A DNA stretch of 39,136 nt from JBEIUO01 sp964549785 (lineage in GTDB: Bacteria > Planctomycetota > Phycisphaerae > Phycisphaerales > UBA1924). Location: positions 1 through 39,136 of the forward strand of contig CAZJXA010000007.1 of assembly GCA_964549785.1 (NCBI GenBank), in the 5' to 3' direction. Under the pieces are notes generated by a model. That model saw only the letters and a program-made list of their open reading frames with translations. It made no database searches and was not told the DNA's origin. This document shows positions 1-8,719 of this stretch, in pieces. The position numbers and the translations under genes are program-made. Position 1 is the first letter of the stretch. Every line of letters begins with the position of its first letter.

Positions 1-10
1 GAGCCACGCC

Positions 11-2281
11 ATGACGCCTTCCTGCCGTCCCATTCGCGCCATGCTGGGCTTTATCTGTGCTTTGCCATCTGCGATCTGTGCTCTGGCCTCCGCCCAAACT
101 TGGGCAGAACTAGGCCCCGCCCCCATCTCCAACGCCTCCGACACCGGCCGCGTTTCCGCCATCGTCTGCCACCCCACCGATCCCAATCTCTACTACGCCG
201 GCGGTGCCGACGGCGGCGTTTGGCGCACCACCGACGGTCGCAGCACGTGGGCCCCGCTCACCGACCACATGGCCTCGACCGCGATCGGTGCGCTCGCTCT
301 CGACCCGACAAACCCGAACATCATCTACGCGGGCACCGGCGAGGCCAACTTCGCCAATCACAGCCGCTATGGCCTGGGCATCTTCAAATCCATCGACGCC
401 GGCACCACGTGGACCCATCTCGCCGAATCCACCTTCGCCGGACGCTGCATCTCCAAAATCATCGTCGATCCCGCCTCGCCCAACCGCGTCTTCGCCGCCG
501 TGACCATCGCCGGTGGCTTCCCCTCGCTGGCCGCGGCGAAAAATCACCCCCAAGCCGCCGGCCCGGTCGGCCTCTTCCGTTCGCTCGACGCCGGCGTCAC
601 TTGGACACTCCTGAGCAGCGGCCTGCCCGCCCTTTCAGCGACCGATCTGGTGCTCAACCCGGCCACCAACACGCTCTACGTCGCGATCGGCCACCTATTC
701 GGGAACCCCGCCAACGGGGTGTATCGCGCTCCGATGGCCAGCGGCCCAATGAACTTCACACGGCTGGCAGGCGCGTTCCCGACCGCAGACGTCGGCCGCG
801 TAGCGCTCGCGATAGCGCCCACCGCGCCGTCGCGAATGTACGCCTTCATCGCCCGTCCTTCCGACCCCTCGGGCGGCGGGGCCTCGACCCTGGGCCTCTA
901 CCGCTCCGACGATTCCGGAACCACTTGGACCCTCGCCACTGCTGAATCCTCACAATCCACCTATGGGTGGTATCTGAACACCGTCTCGGTTCCGCCCTCC
1001 AACCCCGACGCCGTCCTCTACGGCGGCCTCAACCTCTTCCGCTCGCTTGACCTGGGCGTCACCCGCTCAGTCGTGACCCCGCCTCATGTCGATATGCACG
1101 CCATCACCTGGGACGCCTCCGGTCGACTCGTCGTCGGTGACGACGGCGGAGTGCATCGTTCCACCAACCTCGGAACTTCCTGGACGTCGCTCAACCTCGG
1201 CCTCGGCACCGTCCAGTTCTACGCGGGTGTCTCAACCCACCCGACCGACGATCTCCGCTTCCTCGGCGGGACGCAAGATAATGGTTCCAACCTCCGGTCC
1301 ACGCCAACACGGGTCTGGACGCGCATCACCGGCGGCGACGGCGGCTGGACCCAGTGGGATCAATCCAATCCGCTCCGATTTTTTACCGAATCGCAGGGCA
1401 CCGGCAACCTCAACCGCACCCTCGATGGCGGCATGACCTTCACCGCCGCCCGCGCGGGGATCGTCAACTCCGACCGCAATTGCTTCCTCCCGCCCTATCT
1501 CATCGACCCCCTCAACCCCTCCCGCATGCTCTACGCCACACACCGCATCTACCAATCGCTCAATGGCGCCGACACCTGGTCCCCGATTTCCCCCGACCTC
1601 ACGCTCGGCGCCGGCGCGATCCGCGCCCTCGCCATGAGTCCGGTCGACCCCCTCACGGTGTATGCCGCTACCACCGATGGCCGTCTCTTGGTTTCCATCG
1701 ACGGCGGCTTCACCTTTACGCTCCGACTTTCTGATGCACGCGGCTGGCCCCGCGTCACCCGCGAAATTTCCGCCGACCCGCGCCGACCCGGCACCGCCTA
1801 CCTCGCCGGAGCAACCTTCGGCGCACCCCATGTCCGCCGCACCACCGACCGCGGGATCACCTGGCAAACCCTGGACGGCGATCTCCCGGACCTCCCCGTC
1901 AACGTCGTCGTCGCCGACACCCGCTGCACCCCGCCCACCCTCTTCGCCGGCACCGATGCGGGCCTCTATCACTCCCGCAACGACGGCCTCACCTGGACCC
2001 CGTTCGGCGGCGGCCTCCCCAACGCCTGCATCATCGACATCATCGTCGAACCATCGCGCAGCCGGCTCGTCGCCGCCACCCAGGGCCGGGGCGTCTGGAC
2101 CGTCCCACTTCTGGCCTGCACCGGCGACCGCGACTGTGACAACGACGCCGATTCCGACGACATCACGCTCTTCTTCACGGCGTGGGACGCGGGGAGCACC
2201 AGCGCCGACGCCGATTCCGACGGCGATACCGACTCCGACGACATCATCGCTTTCTTCACCTCGTGGGAGTCCGGATGCTGA
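11..2281 (+). CDS. Secreted Asp-box (BNR) repeat protein with dockerin-like tail
   Basis: A 756-residue exported protein. The N-terminus (about residues 11-29) is a hydrophobic signal peptide ending ALASAQ. The body is a string of Asp-box motifs of the form S/T-x-D-x-G-x-T-W (for example SIDAGTTW, SLDAGVTW, SDDSGTTW, TTDRGITW, SRNDGLTW), at least nine copies, as in sortilin/VPS10, sialidase and xyloglucanase-type beta-propellers. The last ~54 residues hold two Asp-rich repeats (DADSDDITLFFTAW and DTDSDDIIAFFTSW) followed by a terminal Gly-Cys; this calcium-loop, dockerin-like tail is common on exported proteins of Phycisphaerae. No catalytic residues of a glycosidase can be identified, so it may be a binding or structural propeller. 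The gene begins 10 bases into the window; the ATG at 41 would also leave an intact signal peptide. Confidence 0.85.
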   Translation: MTPSCRPIRAMLGFICALPSAICALASAQTWAELGPAPISNASDTGRVSAIVCHPTDPNLYYAGGADGGVWRTTDGRSTWAPLTDHMASTAIGALALDPTNPNIIYAGTGEANFANHSRYGLGIFKSIDAGTTWTHLAESTFAGRCISKIIVDPASPNRVFAAVTIAGGFPSLAAAKNHPQAAGPVGLFRSLDAGVTWTLLSSGLPALSATDLVLNPATNTLYVAIGHLFGNPANGVYRAPMASGPMNFTRLAGAFPTADVGRVALAIAPTAPSRMYAFIARPSDPSGGGASTLGLYRSDDSGTTWTLATAESSQSTYGWYLNTVSVPPSNPDAVLYGGLNLFRSLDLGVTRSVVTPPHVDMHAITWDASGRLVVGDDGGVHRSTNLGTSWTSLNLGLGTVQFYAGVSTHPTDDLRFLGGTQDNGSNLRSTPTRVWTRITGGDGGWTQWDQSNPLRFFTESQGTGNLNRTLDGGMTFTAARAGIVNSDRNCFLPPYLIDPLNPSRMLYATHRIYQSLNGADTWSPISPDLTLGAGAIRALAMSPVDPLTVYAATTDGRLLVSIDGGFTFTLRLSDARGWPRVTREISADPRRPGTAYLAGATFGAPHVRRTTDRGITWQTLDGDLPDLPVNVVVADTRCTPPTLFAGTDAGLYHSRNDGLTWTPFGGGLPNACIIDIIVEPSRSRLVAATQGRGVWTVPLLACTGDRDCDNDADSDDITLFFTAWDAGSTSADADSDGDTDSDDIIAFFTSWESGC

Positions 2282-2435
2282 GCTATCACCACCCCGAACT
2301 CTCCGACGAGCCGGTCGCGACGCAGTTGGTCCGCAACGCCGCGTCAACGGCAGACGAGTCCCACTGACCCTCCCGGTGTTCGCGGAAACTCGGGCCCGCC
2401 CGACGAACGCTCGTGGAGGCGTACGGTTGTGTGCC

Positions 2436-2673
2436 ATGACTTTTCACCTCCGCGCCCATCTCGGCGGTCGCGTTCTGATCCCCGACCAGCCGGTGCACCT
2501 CCCGCTGAATCAGCCCCCCCGAGATCGCGGTGAGCGCGGCCGATCCTGCCGCTCACGGCGTAACGCCCAGCGATCCACGGTCTGACTCCCCTCAAAAATC
2601 ATCGTCGTCGCCACCCTCGAACAACGTAGTTTGTACAAACCCTTTCCCCGAATACCCTCCCACCTCTCCATGA
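2436..2673 (+). pseudogene. Small antitoxin-like ORF, apparently frameshifted at a C7 run
   Basis: From the ATG at 2436 the frame reads MTFHLRAHLGGRVLIPDQP followed by VHLPLNQPP, a pattern (short beta-strand, V-x-P-x-x-P-V-x-L-P) seen in small DUF104/AF2212-like antitoxin-type proteins. At seven C (2514-2520) the reading frame turns into low-complexity Arg-rich sequence and stops at 2585. Dropping one C joins it to another open frame beginning EIAVSAADPAAHG, which continues the expected hydrophobic strand and runs to a TGA at 2671-2673, overlapping the ABC ATPase start. A GGAGG lies about 18 bases before the ATG. Either a sequencing error or a real frameshift would explain this. No toxin gene is adjacent. 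Family assignment is from pattern only. Confidence 0.45.
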
Positions 2674-3395
2674 CGACCCCCACCCGCGAATCCATCCCGT
2701 CGGTTACACCCGCCCTTTCCATCTCCAACCTCCAGTTCTCATACCCGAGCTCCACCTCCCTCACCATCGACATCCGCGTACTCCAACTGGCTCCCGCCGA
2801 GCAGGTGCTCCTGACCGGCGGTTCCGGTCGCGGCAAGAGCACCCTCCTGCAACTCATCGCCGGCCTCATGGACCCAGCGTCCGGGACGGTCAACGTCGAC
2901 GGCACGGATATTCACTCCATTTTCAACGCCACCCGCGACCGGTTCCGGGGCCAACGCATCGGCATGATCTTCCAGACGTTCAACCTGCTCCTGGGGTTCT
3001 CGGCCCGCGAAAACGTAATGGCCGCCCTCATGTTCGCCGGGAAGTCCCCCGCCGAGCAACGCACCCGCGCCGCCGCACTTCTCGACACGCTCGCCATCGA
3101 AGGCATCGACCGCCCGGTCGACGATCTCTCGGTCGGTCAGCAGCAGCGAGTCGCAGTGGCCCGGGCCGTCGCGTGTTCGCCCACGCTCGTCCTCGCCGAT
3201 GAACCCACCGCCAGCCTCGACCCCGCCAACGCCGCCAACGCCATGGAACTCATTCAGTCGGTCTGCCATTCTTGCAACGCCGCGCTTCTGTGTGTGAGCC
3301 ACGACCCCGCCATGACCGCCCGGTTCCGCCGCGTCGAATCCCTCGCCGCTCTCTCCGGCCAGGCACCGCCCACAACCGCGGGAGCGGCCCGATGA
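2670..3395 (+). CDS. ABC transporter ATP-binding protein (LolD/MacB type)
   Basis: ATPase subunit of an ABC transporter, 241 residues from the ATG at 2670 (a TTG at 2631 would add 13 residues without family similarity). Walker A is GGSGRGKST at about residues 50-58, the Q-loop region reads GMIFQTFNLL, the signature is LSVGQQQRVAVARA (LSGGQ-type with V in place of the first G), Walker B is LVLADEPTASLD and the switch His lies in CVSHD. The sequence type is that of LolD/MacB/FtsE ATPases, which energise FtsX-like permeases. Its stop overlaps the start of the permease gene by four bases (ATGA at 3392-3395), so the two are translationally coupled. Confidence 0.93.
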   Translation: MTTPTRESIPSVTPALSISNLQFSYPSSTSLTIDIRVLQLAPAEQVLLTGGSGRGKSTLLQLIAGLMDPASGTVNVDGTDIHSIFNATRDRFRGQRIGMIFQTFNLLLGFSARENVMAALMFAGKSPAEQRTRAAALLDTLAIEGIDRPVDDLSVGQQQRVAVARAVACSPTLVLADEPTASLDPANAANAMELIQSVCHSCNAALLCVSHDPAMTARFRRVESLAALSGQAPPTTAGAAR

Positions 3396-4687
3396 GCGAC
3401 TTCACCATCATCTTCCGCAGCCTCACCTCGCGCCTCTTCTCGACCGTCACGACCGTCGCCACCGTCGCCGTCGCCGTCGCCCTCATGCTCGTCCTTCTCA
3501 CCATGCGCGAAGCGGGTAAAAAGGCCTTCGAGCGTGGTAGCGGCGACATGCACTTCCTCGTCTCCGCCGACGCCTCCCCCTTGGTTTCGGTCCTCAACGG
3601 CATCTTTTACGCCAACCCCCCCCGACGCCCGCTCACTTGGGAACGCTACCAACAACTCCAACGCGCCTTTCCTTGGACGTACGCCATCCCGACACAACTT
3701 GGCGATAGTTACCTCGGCCTCCCGGTGATGGCCACTTCAACGGAGTTCTTCACGCGGTTCCAGCCCAACCCGGGCGAGCCGTGGTCCTTCGCGTCCGGCC
3801 GCGCGTTTGAGAAGTCCTTCGAGGTGGTCGTCGGTTCTTCCGCGGCGGCTTCCTCCGGTCTCAACATCGGCGACGTCGTCTATCTCACCCACGGCATCGC
3901 GCAGAGCCGCCAATTGGGCGACGCCTCCGCCAACGAGGCCTTGCACGTTCACCGCGACTTTGCCTACACCATCGTCGGCATCCTCGCCCCCACCGGTGGC
4001 AGCCACGACCGGGCCCTCTTTACCGATGTCGCCAGCACCTGGATCATCCACGCCCACGACGTCCGCAAGAAGGCCGATCCCGCCATCACCACAACCACCG
4101 AGGCCGACCTCACCGACTCGGATCGGAAGATCACCGGCGTTTACCTCAAACTGATCGCCCCGCCCGGGTCTTCCATCCCCACGAACTTCCAGCAGGTCTT
4201 CGACATGCTCCGCCGCGATTCCAGTATCACGGTGGCCCAGCCCGGACAGGAGATCGCCACCCTGTTCAAAATCGTCAGCAACATCGACCGGCTGTTTATC
4301 GCGGTTGCCGCCGTCGTCATGCTCAGCAGCGGAATCTCGATCATGCTCGCCCTCTACAACTCGATGGAGCAACGCCGTCGGCAGATCGCGGTGCTCCGCG
4401 TCCTGGGGGCCAGCCGCGGCCGCGTCTTCGGCCTCATCGCCGCCGAGTCGATCATCATCGGGCTCGTGGGTGCGCTCGCGGGTACCGTCCTCAGCATCGC
4501 GGGCGGCTTCATCGCCGCCTCCGCCCTGCGTGATCGCCTCGGCCTGGTCATCGAGCCCGATCTCAATCCCCGGTCCATCGTCGCCGTTCTGTTGGCTTCC
4601 ATCGTTCTCGCCGCGCTCGCCGGAGTCATCCCCGCGCTCGTCGCGTACCGGGCTTCGGTCTCCCGAGGCCTCCGACCCCTGGGATAA
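3392..4687 (+). CDS. FtsX/MacB-family ABC transporter permease
   Basis: Membrane subunit of the transporter, 431 residues from the ATG that overlaps the ATPase stop. Residues ~10-37 form the first membrane helix (rich in V/A/T), followed by a ~270-residue extracytoplasmic domain and a C-terminal FtsX module with three membrane helices (around LFIAVAAVVMLSSGISIML, then IIIGLVGALAGTVLSIAGG, then IVAVLLASIVLAALAGVIPA). The conserved FtsX stretch RRRQIAVLRVLGASRGRVF sits between helices two and three. This 1+3 helix topology is that of MacB/LolC-like mechanotransmission permeases, which move lipoproteins, peptides or act on envelope substrates rather than importing small solutes. Substrate is not readable from the sequence; the downstream DUF3299-like gene suggests a Zrg-type system. 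Confidence 0.9.
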   Translation: MSDFTIIFRSLTSRLFSTVTTVATVAVAVALMLVLLTMREAGKKAFERGSGDMHFLVSADASPLVSVLNGIFYANPPRRPLTWERYQQLQRAFPWTYAIPTQLGDSYLGLPVMATSTEFFTRFQPNPGEPWSFASGRAFEKSFEVVVGSSAAASSGLNIGDVVYLTHGIAQSRQLGDASANEALHVHRDFAYTIVGILAPTGGSHDRALFTDVASTWIIHAHDVRKKADPAITTTTEADLTDSDRKITGVYLKLIAPPGSSIPTNFQQVFDMLRRDSSITVAQPGQEIATLFKIVSNIDRLFIAVAAVVMLSSGISIMLALYNSMEQRRRQIAVLRVLGASRGRVFGLIAAESIIIGLVGALAGTVLSIAGGFIAASALRDRLGLVIEPDLNPRSIVAVLLASIVLAALAGVIPALVAYRASVSRGLRPLG

Positions 4688-4786
4688 ATCGCACGCGAAT
4701 GGCGGCGGCCTCCAGCCGCTTTGGTTTGGGCGGCTTCCAGCGGCGATCCGCTCTACAGTTCGATTCGTGTTGAAGGACATCACACC

Positions 4787-5668
4787 ATGAAAGCCTTTTG
4801 GATCCTGATCGCGCTCCTCACGCTGGCCGGAGCCGCATACCTCCTCCTGGGCTCGGAAGACACCTTTCGACCCCGCATCGCGCCCGCGCCTGTCCGTGCC
4901 GCGGTTGCCCCCCTGCCAACCGCCGCGTCACGTCCATCCGCACCCCCGGCGACGACGAATGGATCGCTCGGGGCTGATCCTGCCACGACCGTTGCCGGCG
5001 GAATAGTCACCGACGGCGCGGATCAACTCCTGGAGCAACTGGGCGTCGAACTCGGAGACGCATCCGAAGACCAGGGCTATGTCGAACCCCGCGCCGCCGA
5101 TGCCGACGGCGCTCCGCCCGTGCCGCCCGAAACCACCGCGGCAAAGCCCACCGAGGCCGCGGAAGGTGGCTACGAAGTCGCACCCGGCGAAATCGTCAAG
5201 AACGACGACGGCTCACTCCTCATCGACGGTCGATTCTCGGTGAAGGGCGACGGCTCCGAAACGTCCCCCTACGAAGTGCCCTGGGAACTCATCACGAGCG
5301 CCGAAGAAACCTACGAGCCGCGGGCCTCCAAGACCCGTATCCCGCAGCGTGTCGCCATGCTCGATGGCAAGCGAGTCCGAATCACCGGGTACATCGCCTT
5401 TCCGATGTATGTGCAAGACCCTAAAGAACTGCTCGCGATGCTCAACCAGTGGGACGGCTGCTGCATCGGCGTGCCCCCCACGCCCTACGACGCCATCGAA
5501 GTCCAACTCAAAGGGGCGGTGGACGACCGCGCACGGCTGGCCACCTCCGGCTCCATCGAGGGCCGCTTCCAGGTCAAGCCCTATGTCGTCGGCGACTGGC
5601 TTGTCGGTCTTTACGTCATGGACGAGGGCGTCATCACTCCGAAAGAGTTCGGCGGCTTCGGAAGTTGA
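4787..5668 (+). CDS. Membrane-anchored DUF3299-like protein
   Basis: A 293-residue protein starting at the ATG at 4787. An N-terminal hydrophobic helix (FWILIALLTLAGAAYLLL) anchors or exports it; residues ~25-130 are a Pro/Ala-rich linker. From about residue 194 it reads GKRVRITGYIAFPMYVQ and, at 224, GCCIGVPPTPYDAIEVQL, the hallmark pattern of DUF3299 (GACIH-VPPPPxNQxV in typical members), a small beta-barrel domain. It lies 99 bases after the permease gene on the same strand. In Vibrio and Pseudomonas, DUF3299 genes sit beside an ATPase and FtsX-like permease in zinc-starvation operons (Zrg; PA4063-PA4066); that parallel suggests a metal-linked envelope role here, which remains inference. 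Confidence 0.7.
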   Translation: MKAFWILIALLTLAGAAYLLLGSEDTFRPRIAPAPVRAAVAPLPTAASRPSAPPATTNGSLGADPATTVAGGIVTDGADQLLEQLGVELGDASEDQGYVEPRAADADGAPPVPPETTAAKPTEAAEGGYEVAPGEIVKNDDGSLLIDGRFSVKGDGSETSPYEVPWELITSAEETYEPRASKTRIPQRVAMLDGKRVRITGYIAFPMYVQDPKELLAMLNQWDGCCIGVPPTPYDAIEVQLKGAVDDRARLATSGSIEGRFQVKPYVVGDWLVGLYVMDEGVITPKEFGGFGS

Positions 5669-5671
5669 GTG

Positions 5672-5691
5672 CGGCCCGCTTAGGCGGGCCG
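5672..5691. terminator. GC hairpin between convergent genes, holding the protease stop codon
   Basis: A perfect 8-bp stem (CGGCCCGC pairing with GCGGGCCG) closes on the loop TTAG. It lies three bases past the stop of the DUF3299-like gene. The TAA stop of the minus-strand protease (5682-5680) is inside the loop. No T-run follows on either strand, so it is at most a weak or factor-assisted bidirectional terminator, or an mRNA 3'-end stabiliser. Confidence 0.5.
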
Positions 5692-7968
5692 AATCGCCAC
5701 CCGCCAATCATTCAGTTTGCCGATGTCCTGAGCGTCCCGATCCGAGGCGAATAACTTCCACGCCCCGGCGATCGTCTGCCCCGCAAGCGTCGCGAGTTCG
5801 GGCTTTGTCGCCGGGGTGTAGGTTTTCACGAGGTTGTCACCGGAACTTCCCGACCGGTCGTGCAGGATGACCTCGGTCCCAGCCGGGCTCCGCAGGCCGA
5901 CCCGGAGGTCCCCGATATACGAGTGAGAGATGTTCACCGACACTTCCACCCGTCCCACGGTCCCGCCCGCGTTCGTCACGAGCGCCCGCTCGACCCCCGA
6001 CGCGTTGTTGTCCGGGATTTGCACCCCCGGAGCCTCCGCGAGCACCACTTCGCCGGGCGCCTGCCCCGTCGTTGCAAACTCCAACGCCCATTTGTTCAGA
6101 ACCCCCGTATCCGCCGGCGCCAAATCCTGCACCGTCAGCCGCCACGGGCCCGTCACGCCCCGACCCCGCAACGAGGCCAGCGCCGGCAGGTCCGCCTCCA
6201 GAATCGTCCGCTTGATGTTGTCCGCCGACCCGCCCTGGTTCCTCGGTTGCAGGACGATCGACGCCCCCCAAGGCGTCATCAGCGTGGCCTGCAGGTCCCC
6301 CCGGTAGGTGTGCGTGATGTCGAGAATCACGGCCACGCTCCCGATGGTCGCCGACTCGGTGAACGTGATCGTGTCGCTGATGCCCGCGGCCTGATTGTCC
6401 GGTATCGCCGCCGCGGGGCTTGATTCGCGCCGCAAGGCCTGCGGGTTCGCGACGTGTGAGTGCAACCGGGTCTTGAACGTCACCGAGGAGCCCGGCGTCG
6501 AAATCTCGTGGACGTCCAGATGCGACGACGTTCCGTTCCACCACCTGCTGCCGGGCGCGGTGCCATCCGCGAACCTCTTGTTCGTCCGGCCGTAGAGGTC
6601 CGTCGCATCCCCCATGTGGTTCCGCGACGTTTCGAGGTGATAGTTCCCGTCCGCCTGGACCAGCGAAAGTTCGTAGTGCTTCTCAGGAGTCCGGTGCTCG
6701 TTGCTGTTGTCGCCGTCTTCATCGACATGCCAGATCGCGAGCCCCTCGTCAGGGAGCGCGGCATCGCGCCCGGCCCGTGCGCGATTCTCCAGCAGAAAGT
6801 ACTCGCGGCCGCTCTTCACGTGGATCGCGAAGTCGTTCGTCCCCGCGGGAAGTGTGATGGTCTGGTCGTGACCGATAGGACTCACGGTGTTTGCCCACCC
6901 CGACTTGCGCTTGAGGTACGCCGAGATGTGCGGAGGATTCTTCTCGTCGGCGTTATTGCCGGCGCACATCAGGCAGAACGCCCCCACCCCGCTGGACTCG
7001 TACCCGTAGTCGTAGAGGTCGGGGTAGTCGCACAACATGTGGCCGTTTTCATGGCAGAATGTGCCGAGCGTCAGTTCGTTGCTCATGTCGGTGAACTGGT
7101 AATCAAAGGCCCGTCTGCCCGCCATCAGTTGCACGGGCGTCTGCAAGTGCCACGCGTGCGGCCACAACCCCTTGCCCCAGTTGTTCACCACCCGGCCGGC
7201 GTAGTACACGTTCATCGCGTAGACGTACCCCTCGTCATCCACCGTCAGGCCGGAGAAATCAAAGTTGTTCGCCTTCCAATGATTCAACGCCTCCACGATC
7301 AATTCACGCGCCCGCACGCCGTCCGCGATGTTCGGATTCGTGTAATACGTCTTCGGATGTTGAGCCCGGTAATAGGGCGTCACGATGTTCGTGTATCGGC
7401 ATCGGTTGATCGAGTTCGCCCGGAAGAAGTCGTTGACCGACCCGCTGTTTCCGAAACCAGTGTACCCGGGCGTGTTGCAAAAATCAGTCACCTGCGCTGG
7501 CGTGATCACCCCGACCTCGTCGGAAAAATCAATCAACAGGCATAACCCGACAAAGTCGCCCACGGTATCGCGGCGGGGCGGGGCGAACACGGCCCCGTCC
7601 GCCGCAAACGCCATCCGTGCCATGGTCCGCTGCTCGGCCCGCCTTTGGTCGCACCTCCGGCCCCCCATCCGCCGCGCCCCTTCTTCGCCGCTGGCCCGCG
7701 CCGCCTGCGGATCAATCCGAATCCCGGGCCGCACCGTCGCCCGCGCCCCCGCAGTGTTCGCGGCTGCCACCCCCGCCGGTTCCAGCCGGCTCCCGTCGTC
7801 CGACACTCGCGCGATCTCGTAGAAGTCAGTGTCCGGATTTTTCACCAATGTGAACCCGTCCAACGTCTCAAAGACCGCGTAATGCTGGTCCCCCGTGCCG
7901 CGAACCTCCAGCGTGGAGCCGTCGGGTTGGGTGAACGTAAATTGCTTGTTGCGGAACGGTGTGGCCAT
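5680..7968 (-). CDS. M6-family metalloprotease with two C-terminal P-domains
   Basis: A 762-residue zinc protease of the immune-inhibitor-A type (peptidase family M6). The metal site is CHENGHMLCDYPDLYD, with HExxH at about residues 306-310 followed by the conserved D-Y-G-Y and a Met-turn-like FCLMCAG. Two tandem proprotein-convertase P-domains follow, at ~515-635 and ~642-762, each beginning with an IPDN motif and containing the (T/S)(Y)xGDL...L.(T/S)P.G signature and the closing GxW.L pattern. The N-terminus (MATPFRNKQFTFTQPDGS) begins directly with a propeptide-like region and has no signal peptide; an AGGAAC sequence precedes the ATG. Family relatives degrade extracellular proteins, so the lack of an export signal is odd. 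Convergent with the DUF3299-like gene. Confidence 0.88.
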   Translation of the reverse strand: MATPFRNKQFTFTQPDGSTLEVRGTGDQHYAVFETLDGFTLVKNPDTDFYEIARVSDDGSRLEPAGVAAANTAGARATVRPGIRIDPQAARASGEEGARRMGGRRCDQRRAEQRTMARMAFAADGAVFAPPRRDTVGDFVGLCLLIDFSDEVGVITPAQVTDFCNTPGYTGFGNSGSVNDFFRANSINRCRYTNIVTPYYRAQHPKTYYTNPNIADGVRARELIVEALNHWKANNFDFSGLTVDDEGYVYAMNVYYAGRVVNNWGKGLWPHAWHLQTPVQLMAGRRAFDYQFTDMSNELTLGTFCHENGHMLCDYPDLYDYGYESSGVGAFCLMCAGNNADEKNPPHISAYLKRKSGWANTVSPIGHDQTITLPAGTNDFAIHVKSGREYFLLENRARAGRDAALPDEGLAIWHVDEDGDNSNEHRTPEKHYELSLVQADGNYHLETSRNHMGDATDLYGRTNKRFADGTAPGSRWWNGTSSHLDVHEISTPGSSVTFKTRLHSHVANPQALRRESSPAAAIPDNQAAGISDTITFTESATIGSVAVILDITHTYRGDLQATLMTPWGASIVLQPRNQGGSADNIKRTILEADLPALASLRGRGVTGPWRLTVQDLAPADTGVLNKWALEFATTGQAPGEVVLAEAPGVQIPDNNASGVERALVTNAGGTVGRVEVSVNISHSYIGDLRVGLRSPAGTEVILHDRSGSSGDNLVKTYTPATKPELATLAGQTIAGAWKLFASDRDAQDIGKLNDWRVAIRPA

Positions 7969-8143
7969 GACGAGGTTCCTGTGTGAAAGCGCCGGCGGAT
8001 GTGCAGGCCGTCGCGACGACAGAACGCAGCGCCCGCTATCACAGAAAGAGTCGCGCGCACGCCGTCGGCGCGATTACGTCACTTCCTCCATCAACATTTT
8101 TTCGAGTTCAGCTTCGGACGAAAATCGGGCCGGAAACCGGCGT

Positions 8144-8668
8144 TCACTGCCCCGGGCGCGGAACGTGCTGATCGATCAAAATCGGGTTCCCGTCGGGGTC
8201 AAGGATCATCATGAACGCCGGGCCGGTGGAAGCCTCGTCGGCCGACGCGGTCGGCGACAGACCCCGACTCTTGAGCGTCCGCTGAATGGTTCGCACATCT
8301 TCAAAGGCGGGCAAGGTGTTGCCGGAACGATCCCAGCCCGGATTGAAGGTCAAACTGTTCTTCTCGAACATTCCCTGAAAAAGCCCGATCGTGCTGGTCT
8401 CGTTCTGGAGGATCACGTAGTTCATCGCCGGATCGCCGCTCACCATGCGGAACCCGAGTTTCTCGTAGAAGGCGCGCGATGCACCTAGGTCCTTGACGGC
8501 AAGGCTGACCGAAAAGTTACCGAGTTGCATCGATGCGTCTCCTGACGATCGAAGGGATGTTGCTTGGTTTGCTCGGAGATTCGGCGAGCCGGGTGTGCCG
8601 GTCGAGCCGCAGCCCGCAAGGACACCCACCAGAACGCTCACGCAAACGGGACAGATAATTGAACGCAA
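8144..8668 (-). CDS. VOC (glyoxalase-fold) protein, possibly a lipoprotein form
   Basis: The domain starts MQLGNFSVSLAVKDLGASR and ends DPDGNPILIDQHV, a well-conserved single-domain vicinal-oxygen-chelate protein of the glyoxalase/bleomycin-resistance superfamily, function unassigned. Two starts are supported. The ATG at 8530 has a clean AGGAG eight bases upstream and gives the usual cytosolic 128-residue protein. A TTG at 8668, preceded by GGAG, adds 46 residues that form a convincing lipoprotein signal: hydrophobic VSVLVGV followed by the lipobox L-A-G-C at residues 17-20 and a Gly/Ser/Pro linker. The longer form would be tethered in the envelope. It lies about 50 bases after yggS on the same strand. 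The longest reading is given; the start remains open. Confidence 0.85.
   Translation of the reverse strand: MRSIICPVCVSVLVGVLAGCGSTGTPGSPNLRANQATSLRSSGDASMQLGNFSVSLAVKDLGASRAFYEKLGFRMVSGDPAMNYVILQNETSTIGLFQGMFEKNSLTFNPGWDRSGNTLPAFEDVRTIQRTLKSRGLSPTASADEASTGPAFMMILDPDGNPILIDQHVPRPGQ
8539..8543 (-). promoter_or_regulatory. Internal Shine-Dalgarno of the VOC gene
   Basis: AGGAG on the minus strand, eight bases before the ATG at 8530. It lies inside the longer reading frame that encodes the lipoprotein-type leader, and supports initiation of a short cytosolic VOC protein in place of, or besides, the lipoprotein form. Confidence 0.5.
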
Positions 8669-8719
8669 GGATGCACTCCATATCCGAGACGGTCACCGCT
8701 CAGCCCCACTGAAACCCGC

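Noticed and set aside
2275..2367. 30-codon ORF starting in the stop region of the Asp-box gene
   Set aside because: The overlap ATGCTGA is suggestive of coupling but the peptide has no recognisable pattern and no ribosome-binding site.
1232..2437. Minus-strand open frame of 401 codons opposite the Asp-box protein
   Set aside because: Gly/Val/Glu-rich antisense of repeat-containing sequence; no motif.
3737..4783. Minus-strand open frame of 348 codons opposite the permease
   Set aside because: Asp/Gly-rich antisense frame of a clear membrane protein.
6460..7545. Plus-strand open frame of 361 codons opposite the M6 protease
   Set aside because: It is Arg/Val/His-rich without family pattern, and lies wholly antisense to a well-supported gene; typical of high-GC shadow frames.
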